Assembly (NCBI GenBank): GCA_035532755.1
Contig: DATKQI010000146.1
Coordinates: 1-5,211 of the forward strand
Reading direction: 5' to 3'
DNA: 5,211 bases
From: DATKQI01 sp035532755
GTDB taxonomy: Bacteria > Pseudomonadota > Alphaproteobacteria > Acetobacterales > Acetobacteraceae
A program made the position numbers and the translations under genes. The notes under the pieces were generated by a model. That model was given only the letters and a program-made list of their open reading frames with translations. It was not told the DNA's origin and ran no database searches. This document shows positions 1 to 4,829 of this stretch, one piece after another (positions within the stretch are counted from its first letter, which is position 1; each line of letters starts with the position of its first letter).

Positions 1-529
1 CGGCGCGCACGACCGGTTCGGAAATCCCCGGATGGATGTAGATCGGCACATCCAGCGCCACCGCGCGGGCCAGGATGGGATCGAAGCTGGGGTGGTCCAG
101 CGCGCGGCCGTCGGTAAAGCCGTGGACCATGGCGCCGAGGAAACCGAGATCGCGCACCGCGCGTTCCAGCTCGTCGGCCGCAGCCTGCGGGTCCAGCATC
201 GGCAGATGGGCGAAGCCGGCGAGCCGCCCGGGATGGGCGGCGACGCCCGCGGCCAGGGCGTCGTTATAGGCGCGCGCCAGCGCGATCCCGTCGGGTCCCG
301 CGACCAGTTCGGCGCCCGGGGTGGAGGCGGACAGGATCTGCAGCTCGATCCCGGCCGCGTCCAGATCGGCGATGCGCGCGGCGCCGAGATCGACCAGTTC
401 GCCGCGCTTCGTGACCTGGCTCCAGACCACGCCCGGCGGCGGGAAGCCGCGGCGGGCGATGGCGGCGGGGTCGATCCGCGCGACCAGGTCGGGGACGGTG
501 AAATGTTCTTCGAGCGCGACGATGCGCAT
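1..529 (-). CDS. Amidohydrolase family 2 protein, gamma-resorcylate decarboxylase-like (C-terminus outside window)
   Basis: The minus strand encodes 176 residues from ATG at 529-527 and runs off the left edge. The protein opens MRIVALEEHF, the opening strand of the ACMSD / amidohydrolase-2 TIM barrel. In gamma-resorcylate decarboxylases the first Glu and the His of this LEEH motif bind the metal, here E7 and H9. A third ligand type, H166, sits in VPIYIHPG. The block DLGFLGAMVHGF (residues 127-138) also matches that family. The late Asp ligand lies outside the window. Known members decarboxylate or hydrolyse aromatic or related carboxylates in the cytoplasm; the substrate here cannot be read from the sequence. 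A GGGAGG ribosome-binding site (537-542) lies 7 nt before the start, which fixes it. The 5' part (324-529) and leader are duplicated at 1521-1769. Family assignment is firm; specific activity is inferred. Confidence 0.87.
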   Translation of the reverse strand, partial: MRIVALEEHFTVPDLVARIDPAAIARRGFPPPGVVWSQVTKRGELVDLGAARIADLDAAGIELQILSASTPGAELVAGPDGIALARAYNDALAAGVAAHPGRLAGFAHLPMLDPQAAADELERAVRDLGFLGAMVHGFTDGRALDHPSFDPILARAVALDVPIYIHPGISEPVVRA

Positions 530-596
530 GGCGGGGCCTCCCGGCGTTTGGTTGGGCGGAGTGTCGTGCGGCGCGCCGGGCCGGGCAAGGGTGGGG
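324..596. repeat. Direct repeat copy A: amidohydrolase 5' region and leader
   Basis: These 273 bases match 1521-1769 in the same orientation. I count 8 substitutions over 249 aligned bases (about 97% identity) and one 24-base gap, since copy A has 370-393 and copy B lacks it. The match covers codons 1 to about 69 of the amidohydrolase, its ribosome-binding site and about 55 bases upstream. It ends abruptly at both sides: left of 324 the coding sequence continues only here, and right of 596 this copy runs into the higBA leader. Confidence 0.93.
537..542 (-). promoter_or_regulatory. Ribosome-binding site of the amidohydrolase gene
   Basis: The minus strand reads GGGAGG seven bases before the ATG at 529. 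It decides the start, because no competing start with a good Shine-Dalgarno lies upstream. The same motif is retained in front of the truncated copy (1710-1715). Confidence 0.7.
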
Positions 597-625
597 GGTT
601 GTGCCAAATCGATCCGGCCGTCCGC

Positions 626-640
626 TTCCCAATCTGGGAA
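626..640. promoter_or_regulatory. Palindromic operator 1 upstream of higB
   Basis: TTCCCAATCTGGGAA is an inverted repeat with perfect 6-base arms around a 3-base centre. It lies 43 bases before the toxin start. A near-identical palindrome follows at 649-663, centre to centre 23 bases, or about two helical turns. Paired palindromes before a toxin-antitoxin operon are the usual binding sites of the antitoxin or toxin-antitoxin complex, which represses its own promoter. Binding by HigA is inferred from position only. Confidence 0.7.
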
Positions 641-648
641 TTTTGTGC

Positions 649-663
649 TTCCCAAATTGGGAA
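649..663. promoter_or_regulatory. Palindromic operator 2 upstream of higB
   Basis: TTCCCAAATTGGGAA has perfect 7-base arms around one central base. It is the second and more symmetric member of the pair, ending 19 bases before the toxin ATG. Its position between the likely promoter region and the ribosome-binding site suits repression of initiation. I could not fix -35 and -10 boxes with confidence; TTGTGC at 643-648 between the two palindromes is a weak -35 candidate without a convincing partner. Confidence 0.72.
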
Positions 664-682
664 ATCGGTGGCATAAGGCCCC

Positions 683-976
683 ATGCAGATCGTGGCGAGG
701 CGGACGCTGAAAGCGTTCTGGGAGCGATGCCCGCGCGCTGAAATCCCGCTTCTCACATGGTATGCAGCCGTCAGCAAAGCCGAATGGCGCGGCCCGGCGG
801 ATATTCGCGCCATGTACAACACCGCCGATTTCGTAGGCGACAACCGCGTCATCTTCGACATCGGCGGCAACAGGTTTCGCCTGATCGTGCATGTGTCCTA
901 CGAATACCGGGCGGTGCTGATCAAATTCGTCGGCACGCATGCAGACGACGACAAGATCGATCCGGAGACCGTGTGA
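683..976 (+). CDS. higB: Type II toxin HigB, RelE-like mRNA interferase
   Basis: This 97-residue protein has the full HigB_toxin family pattern: a Trp-rich N-terminal half (W13, W26, W35), then FDIGGNRFRLIVHV (58-71) and the C-terminal block VLIKFVGTH followed by DKID and a terminal TV (78-97). Members of this RelE-fold family cleave mRNA, usually on the ribosome, and halt translation until neutralised by HigA. The length is normal. A weak AAGG (675-678) lies four bases before the ATG. The toxin precedes the antitoxin, the hig order, and its TGA overlaps the antitoxin ATG by one base (974-978), indicating translational coupling. One oddity is that the usual Tyr in the THxxYDKID block is Asp here (D89). 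The family call is secure; catalytic competence is not shown by sequence alone. Confidence 0.92.
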   Translation: MQIVARRTLKAFWERCPRAEIPLLTWYAAVSKAEWRGPADIRAMYNTADFVGDNRVIFDIGGNRFRLIVHVSYEYRAVLIKFVGTHADDDKIDPETV

Positions 977-1425
977 TGGATGTCCGACCGCTGAAAACCG
1001 AAGCCGATTATGATTGGGCGCTCGCCGAGGCCGGGAAATACTTCGCCTCCGAGCCGGCGCGCGGCACCCCGGAAGGGGATCGCTTCGAAGTGCTGCTCGC
1101 CCTGATCGAGAACTACGAGACCCATCACCACGCGATCGGCACGCCCGAGCCCGTTGCGGCGATCAAGGTTCGGATGGAAGAGAAGGGGATCACGCGGCGG
1201 CGGCTTTCCTTGGAAGCCGGGATCGCGGAAAGCAAGATCAGCGAAGTGCTGAATTACGTTCGCCCGCTCAGTCTCGGCATGATCCGCAGCCTCGCCCCCA
1301 TCCTTGATCTCCCCGAGACGGTGCTCGTGCCTCGATACCCCCTCAAAGGCCCGGCAAGGCGCACCGCGTCGGGCCGGACGAAGCGCACCCGTCAGTCCGG
1401 GACGGCGGTGCGTCAGCGCGCTTAG
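976..1425 (+). CDS. higA: Antitoxin HigA, helix-turn-helix repressor
   Basis: This 149-residue protein starts at the ATG overlapping the higB stop. The N-terminal half (residues 1-58) contains the HigA-type segments RPLKTEADYDWALAEAGKYF and GTPEGDRFEVLLALIENYE, which in the family lie on the toxin-binding side. Residues about 62-116 form the Xre/Cro helix-turn-helix: IKVRMEEKGITRRRLSLEAGIAESKISEVLNYVRPLS, followed by a helix running to ILDLPETVL. The protein should bind and inhibit HigB and repress the operon through the palindromes at 626-663. Relatives usually end close to the equivalent of residue 120; here about 28 extra residues rich in Arg and Lys follow, perhaps read-on through a rearranged junction. 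The same frame is open upstream to an ATG at 757, but that part overlaps higB and is not used. No clear terminator follows. Confidence 0.9.
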   Translation: MDVRPLKTEADYDWALAEAGKYFASEPARGTPEGDRFEVLLALIENYETHHHAIGTPEPVAAIKVRMEEKGITRRRLSLEAGIAESKISEVLNYVRPLSLGMIRSLAPILDLPETVLVPRYPLKGPARRTASGRTKRTRQSGTAVRQRA

Positions 1426-1520
1426 GGCTCCCCACAGCCATAGGCCGCCAGCCGTAAAATCCGAGCTTGGTAGCGGCAGTAAGCGACCCGAGTCAGACGT
1501 TCGACGGCCCGCCGCCAGAT
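1426..1520. other. Short spacer between higA and truncated amidohydrolase copy
   Basis: These 95 bases hold no gene, and I see no strong terminator for higBA. The truncated amidohydrolase reading frame enters from the right and stops at 1495-1493. The junction to the repeated DNA is abrupt at about 1521, so this spacer arrived with the toxin-antitoxin segment or was formed when the repeat was broken. Confidence 0.5.
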
Positions 1521-1702
1521 GAGGCCGAGAGGATCTGCGGCTCGATCCCGGCCGCGTCCAGATCGGCCAGTTCGCCGCGCTTCGTGACTTGGCTCCAGAC
1601 CACGCTCGGCGGCGGAAAGCCGCGGCGGGCGATGGCGGCGGGGTCGATCCGCGCGACCAGGTCTGGGACGGTGAAATGTTCTTCGAGCGCGACGATGCGC
1701 AT
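1493..1702 (-). pseudogene. Truncated duplicate of the amidohydrolase N-terminus
   Basis: The minus strand from ATG at 1702-1700 encodes 69 residues. It opens with the same MRIVALEEHF as the gene at the left edge and stays near-identical to ILSAS, then leaves homology and stops after SGGGPSNV. Eight residues (about 46-53, VDLGAARI) are missing through an in-frame 24-base deletion. Substitutions include Gly34 to Ser and a Leu to Pro before QIL. The ribosome-binding site is kept, so a peptide could be translated, but it has only the first strand and two metal ligands of a barrel enzyme that usually exceeds 300 residues. It cannot be a working enzyme. It is either the remnant of a tandem paralogue or a product of duplication of the neighbouring gene. 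Confidence 0.85.
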
Positions 1703-1769
1703 GGCGAGGCCTCCCGGCGTTTGGTTGGGCGGAGTGTCGTGCGGCGCGCCGGGCCGGGCAAGGGTGGGG
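1521..1769. repeat. Direct repeat copy B: amidohydrolase 5' region and leader
   Basis: This is the partner of 324-596 in the same orientation, offset 1173 bases to the right of the 24-base gap and 1197 to the left of it. The identity extends through the start codon, the ribosome-binding site and about 55 bases upstream, then breaks at 1770. Together the two copies bracket 597-1520, which carries the whole higBA operon. Confidence 0.93.
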
Positions 1770-1825
1770 CGCTTGCCGCCGGGGCAACGGCCCAGGCGTG
1801 CTTGCGCCAGCGCCATCGGGTGCAC

Positions 1826-1844
1826 CGCGCGCGCCCCGCGCGCG
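1826..1844. repeat. Perfect GC hairpin downstream of the GST gene
   Basis: The sequence has two perfect 8-base arms CGCGCGCG around a CCC loop. It lies between the GST stop (1901) and the truncated amidohydrolase start (1702), both read on the minus strand. No T-run follows on either strand, so it is not a classical intrinsic terminator. It could still weaken read-through, or it may be a by-product of high GC content. Confidence 0.45.
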
Positions 1845-1900
1845 AGTCATACCAGCCGCCGGTTTACTGTCTCATCTGAATTGCACCAGAACGTTTCGTG

Positions 1901-2629
1901 CTAACCATCCAGCTCCGAATAGCGGCGAAAGATCCCGGTCTCCTTGAACGGTACGCGCCGTTCGCTCGACAGATACGCCTTCAGGCGTGGCCGTTCCGCC
2001 ACTGCCTTGTGCAGGGCCATCGCACGCGGCAACTTCGCCAACTCTCGCTTGGACGCGCGAGGAAACGCGAAACGCAATCCCTCGATCAGCTGGAACAGGG
2101 ACAGATCCGCATAGGTCAGGAAGCTGCCAACCAGGTGATTCGCACCCGCCGGGTTCGCCTCCAGGATCCGCTCGAACCAGCCCAGAAACTTCGGCATCCG
2201 ATCCCTGCGGAAGACCGCGGCACGCGCGATGGCCTCATTCTTCTGTTCGTGGAACCACTTATCCTCATCGATCGGATGGTGCGAATTATACACCTCTTTG
2301 ACGATATCGGTAATCGTGAGCTGGATCTGATGCGTCCATAGCCTGCCATCTTCGTCGGTAGGCGCAAGTCCGATGCGCCCGCCCAGATACAGCAGGATCG
2401 CCGCGGCGTGGCTGACAATCACATCGCCATCGCGCAGGAACGGCGGGGCGAAAGGTATGTGTGACGTACCCTCGCCGCGCATCAGGGCCAGCATGGCGGG
2501 AACGCCACGTCCATCGCTCTCCAGGCCACGCGCCACGTCGATATAGGCGGCCCCTGCGTCTTCAAGCGCAAGACGAACGAACTCGCCGCGTCCCTGGATT
2601 TCCGGCCAGTAGAAGAACTCGTAAGCCAT
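1901..2629 (-). CDS. Glutathione S-transferase family protein
   Basis: This 242-residue protein is full length for a cytosolic GST. Residues 1-85 form the thioredoxin-like domain: the opening YEFFYWPEIQGRGEFVRLAL has the sigma-class style pattern with a candidate catalytic Tyr at residue 7, APPFL (61-65) carries the likely cis-Pro, and VSHAAAILLYLG (72-83) is the glutathione-binding turn and helix. The helical C-terminal domain includes FLTYADLSLFQLIEGL (170-185), with the conserved N-capping Asp (D175). Such enzymes conjugate or reduce electrophiles with glutathione in the cytoplasm; the substrate is unknown. An AGGAGAGG ribosome-binding site (2636-2643) lies six bases before the start. In related GSTs the turn usually reads Q-T or Q-S before the xAIL helix; here it is H74-A75, so the usual Ser/Thr contact seems absent. 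The gene stands alone and reads toward the truncated amidohydrolase copy. Confidence 0.92.
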   Translation of the reverse strand: MAYEFFYWPEIQGRGEFVRLALEDAGAAYIDVARGLESDGRGVPAMLALMRGEGTSHIPFAPPFLRDGDVIVSHAAAILLYLGGRIGLAPTDEDGRLWTHQIQLTITDIVKEVYNSHHPIDEDKWFHEQKNEAIARAAVFRRDRMPKFLGWFERILEANPAGANHLVGSFLTYADLSLFQLIEGLRFAFPRASKRELAKLPRAMALHKAVAERPRLKAYLSSERRVPFKETGIFRRYSELDG

Positions 2630-2635
2630 GGCGTG

Positions 2636-2643
2636 CCTCTCCT
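2636..2643 (-). promoter_or_regulatory. Strong ribosome-binding site of the GST gene
   Basis: The minus strand reads AGGAGAGG, a near-consensus Shine-Dalgarno, six bases before the ATG at 2629-2627. It fixes the start at MAYEFF rather than any upstream in-frame start. Confidence 0.75.
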
Positions 2644-2724
2644 GTCAGTCGCGCTGAGACCGCATCGTTGCCACGGAACGTCCGGCGGTGCCAGCCGTAC
2701 TGCCGCCGTGTCAATTCGATTTGC

Positions 2725-2772
2725 TATGCCACGCACAAACATCCGAACCTGCGCGAGTGGCTGGCTCGGTAG
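2725..2772 (+). pseudogene. Short remnant of an IS630-family transposase
   Basis: The plus strand reads YATHKHPNLREWLAR and then a TAG stop. IS630-family transposases carry DNYATHKHPxVRxWLARHP just after the second catalytic Asp. Here the match begins at the Tyr, so the preceding Asp-Asn is lost, and it ends after the Arg, leaving under 50 bases. The fragment cannot be functional. It marks a past IS630 insertion or a recombination break inside one. The assignment rests on one short motif recognised from memory. Confidence 0.55.
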
Positions 2773-3110
2773 GTGATTTGGTCGCCGGCCACGTCGCCAA
2801 CGGAGGATGGATCGAGGTGAGGTCCGGTGGTACTGCGGTAAGCGAACTGGTGCCTTCCGGCTTGGAGGCACGGAAAAGCTGATGCTGCGCCCGCCAGGTA
2901 CTCCGGCAGCCACCGACCCATTGCGAACATTTCATGCGGTCAGGCCACGCCCCGTGCCGGTTTGCGACCGATAAGCTGCCGTGCACAGGGACTGTTTCGG
3001 ATATGCAACACACCGTGTTCGAACCTGTGTCGGCGGGAGCCGTCTCATTTTATCCCAAATGCTACCCTTCCATGGCGCGAGAAATTGGGGCTTTCAAACT
3101 CGCGGTTCCG

Positions 3111-3138
3111 ATGTCCGCTAACCTCCCGTTGCAGACAT
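3111..3138. repeat. Imperfect stem-loop in the gene-poor region
   Basis: The left arm ATGTCCGCTAAC pairs with GTTGCAGACAT around a CTCCC loop, with one wobble position and one bulged base. No T-run follows, so it is not a standard terminator. It resembles the GTCCGC...GGAC type inverted repeats I associate with sphingomonad intergenic DNA, but that comparison is from memory. Confidence 0.4.
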
Positions 3139-3204
3139 TCAAACTGAACCACGGCCCAGCCGCCCTCGATGTTGACCGGGATTTCCCAGATGAGTACGGA
3201 TTTC

Positions 3205-3222
3205 CTTGTACGGTGCGGCCGA
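3205..3222 (+). repeat. Left terminal inverted repeat of the IS1380 element
   Basis: It reads CTTGTACGGT, three bases, then GCCGA. It pairs with the right end at 4830-4848. A preceding C at 3204 may belong to the terminus. It also overlaps the putative transposase promoter. Confidence 0.65.
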
Positions 3223-3234
3223 ATCTGGTATGAA
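3206..3234 (+). promoter_or_regulatory. Putative transposase promoter inside the left IS end
   Basis: TTGTAC (3206-3211) and TATGAA (3229-3234) are spaced by 17 bases and lie 36 bases before the transposase start. Each box is only a partial match to sigma-70 consensus, but spacing and location suit a weak IS promoter partly embedded in the inverted repeat. There transposase binding could repress it. This is inference from position. Confidence 0.4.
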
Positions 3235-3269
3235 TATCAGCGTGTTGTTGTCAGTGAGGGCGCGCGCGG

Positions 3270-4622
3270 ATGGAACACCCGGCGGGTGAATCGAATGACG
3301 GCTCCCTGCGGGTCGATTTCGACCGCCGGCTGAAGCTCCAATTCCACGGCAGCCGCATCACCTCCGATGCTGGCCTTCTGGTCTATCGCGAACTGGACGA
3401 TGCGCTCGGGCTGACCGATCTGGCGGGTGCGGCATTATTGGAATGCCGCCGTGGCAAGAATACCCACCACCTGCTGACCGGACTGTTGCGCCAGTCGGTG
3501 TTCGGACGCCTCGCCGGCTACGAGGATGTGAACGATGCCGAACGTCTGGCGCACGATCCCGCGATGCGAGCCGTGGTCGATCATGGCGGGCTGCATCGCC
3601 AGGCGGCGTCGACCAGCCAGATGGGTCGGTTCGAGACCGCGTGGCTGACCAGCGAGGCGAACCTCGCGGCGCTGGCTGATCTGTCCGGCACCTGGATCGA
3701 CCGGGTGCATGCGCGCCGTCCGCAGGCGGCGATCGTGCTCGACATGGATAGCAGCGTCAGCGAGACGCACGGCGCCCAGGAGGGCAGCGCCTATAACGGC
3801 CATTTCGGCTGCACCTGCTACCATCCGCTGTTCGTGTTCAACCAGTTCGGCGATCTGGAACGATGTGCGCTGCGGCCGGGCAACGTGCACAGCGCCGATG
3901 GCTGGCGCGCCGTGCTGGAACCGGTGGTGGGGCGCTACCGGCACCGGACGAAGCGCCGCTATTTCCGCGGCGATGCGGGATATGCCAACCCCGACATTTA
4001 CGAGTTCCTGGAAGCCGAGGGCTACAAATACACGATCAGGCTGCCAGCGAATTCAGTCTTGCAAAAGCGCATCGGCTGGCTGCTGAAGCGTCCTGTCGGC
4101 CGGCCGTCCCATGCGGTCCGACGCTATTACGCCAGCTTCCACTATCAGGCCACGTCATGGAGCAAGGCCCGCCGGGTGGTGACCAAGGTCGAGTGGCATC
4201 CGGGCGAGTTGTATCCGCGTGTCGGGTTCATTGTGACCAACATGGCCCGGCCGCCGGAACGGGTGACGCTGTTCTACAATCAGCGTGGCACGGCGGAGCA
4301 GTGCATCAAGGAGGGGAAGAACGCGGTCGTCTGGACGCGCCTGTCCTGCCGCCGCTTCGCCGCCAACGCGGTGCGGCTGCAACTGCACGCGCTGGCCTAC
4401 AACCTCGGCAACTTCCTCCGCACCCTGACCTTGCCCGACGCGGTCAGTCACTGGTCCATGACGACGTTGCGCGACCGGCTGGTCAAGATCGGCGCGAAGA
4501 TTGTCCGGCACGGGCGCTCGATCACGTTCCAGATGGCGGAGGTGATGGTGCCGCGCACGCTATTCCAGCAGATACTCGATGCCATCGCGATGCTCCGTCC
4601 GGCGCCGCCGGCTCGGTGTTGA
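3270..4622 (+). CDS. IS1380-family DDE transposase
   Basis: This 450-residue protein is full length for the family, with no frameshift or internal stop. The N-terminal part (about 1-140) opens with the typical LKLQFHGSRITSDAGLLVYRELDDALGL and continues to the conserved GYEDVNDAERLAHDPAMR. The RNase-H-like catalytic core shows the first Asp in IVLDMDSSVSETHG (D158, D160), the second in RYFRGDAGYANPDIYEFLE (D235) and the YREK signature of the IS4-like superfamily with exact spacing: Y336, R339, E343, K350. The family's usual Trp in AEQWIKEGKNA is Cys here (C345). It should excise and insert the element by cut-and-paste. The GAGGG at 3256-3260 is a modest ribosome-binding site nine bases upstream. 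It appears intact and possibly active. Confidence 0.95.
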   Translation: MEHPAGESNDGSLRVDFDRRLKLQFHGSRITSDAGLLVYRELDDALGLTDLAGAALLECRRGKNTHHLLTGLLRQSVFGRLAGYEDVNDAERLAHDPAMRAVVDHGGLHRQAASTSQMGRFETAWLTSEANLAALADLSGTWIDRVHARRPQAAIVLDMDSSVSETHGAQEGSAYNGHFGCTCYHPLFVFNQFGDLERCALRPGNVHSADGWRAVLEPVVGRYRHRTKRRYFRGDAGYANPDIYEFLEAEGYKYTIRLPANSVLQKRIGWLLKRPVGRPSHAVRRYYASFHYQATSWSKARRVVTKVEWHPGELYPRVGFIVTNMARPPERVTLFYNQRGTAEQCIKEGKNAVVWTRLSCRRFAANAVRLQLHALAYNLGNFLRTLTLPDAVSHWSMTTLRDRLVKIGAKIVRHGRSITFQMAEVMVPRTLFQQILDAIAMLRPAPPARC

Positions 4623-4647
4623 GCGCCGTCGCTACCGGCCGCGCAGA

Positions 4648-4721
4648 CGGTCGGCAGGGGAATTGCGTCCGGTGGACTGCTTACGGGGGCCGATTTTCGG
4701 TCAGACCGGACCTGCCGACCG
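4648..4721 (+). ncRNA. Long structured element directly after the transposase gene
   Basis: Nested inverted repeats can fold these 74 bases into one long hairpin. The outer stem is 11 perfect pairs, CGGTCGGCAGG (4648-4658) with CCTGCCGACCG (4711-4721). A middle stem is 6 pairs, TCCGGT (4668-4673) with ACCGGA (4705-4710), and a small apical hairpin is CCGA-TTT-TCGG (4690-4700). It begins 26 bases after the transposase stop and lies inside the element. No T-run follows, so it is not a simple intrinsic terminator. It could be a 3' stabiliser or terminator of the transposase mRNA, a small RNA, or a DNA palindrome used in transposition. The fold is seen; the role is unknown. Confidence 0.5.
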
Positions 4722-4802
4722 CCAGGGCCGGCGGAGGGCGCCATCGCGGCACCCCGCCGTTGCAAAGACCGTCGGATGGTGGGTATGATGCCTCCGAGTT
4801 GG

Positions 4803-4823
4803 CCGGATGGGCCGGCCATCCGG
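4803..4823. repeat. Perfect subterminal palindrome near the right IS end
   Basis: CCGGATGG and CCATCCGG flank a five-base GCCGG loop. It lies 25 bases inside the proposed right end. Candidate roles are blocking transcription that enters or leaves the element, or forming part of the transposase binding region. Confidence 0.55.
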
Positions 4824-4829
4824 AGAATG

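Larger units (their letters stand above)
2630..3204. other. Gene-poor region between GST and the IS1380 element
   Basis: These 575 bases hold no gene I can defend. Both strands have open frames of 60-145 codons, but none shows a recognisable motif or a good ribosome-binding site, and several cross into the GST gene or the insertion sequence. What can be seen is the leader of the GST gene, a scrap of an IS630-type transposase (2725-2772), a stem-loop (3111-3138) and the left flank of the IS1380 element. It reads as a decayed, repeatedly invaded intergenic region. Confidence 0.6.

Noticed and set aside
32..676. Plus-strand open frame of 214 codons
   Set aside because: It is antisense to the amidohydrolase, has low-complexity Arg/Gly/Asp-rich composition typical of a high-GC shadow, and crosses the higB leader palindromes.
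757..975. Upstream extension of the higA frame
   Set aside because: It overlaps the higB coding region in another frame; the ATG at 976 gives the normal HigA N-terminus MDVRPLKTEADY and the typical overlap with higB.
898..1761. Minus-strand open frame of 287 codons
   Set aside because: It is antisense to higBA and runs out of frame through the truncated amidohydrolase copy; no family motif is visible.
1703..1825. Upstream start for the truncated amidohydrolase copy
   Set aside because: The ATG at 1702 has the RBS and the exact family N-terminus; the upstream codons do not resemble the family.
1826..1844. GC hairpin as an intrinsic terminator for the GST gene
   Set aside because: No T-run follows on the minus strand; kept only as a repeat feature.
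2709..2714. Perfect TTGACA (minus strand) as -35 box for the GST gene
   Set aside because: No acceptable -10 box lies 16-18 bases downstream (the position reads GCACCG), so a promoter could not be supported.
2934..3233. Plus-strand open frame of 99 codons before the IS
   Set aside because: It has no recognisable motif or convincing RBS and runs into the IS left end, so it is probably chance.
3435..3944. Minus-strand open frame antisense to the transposase
   Set aside because: It is a high-GC shadow with no motif and no RBS.
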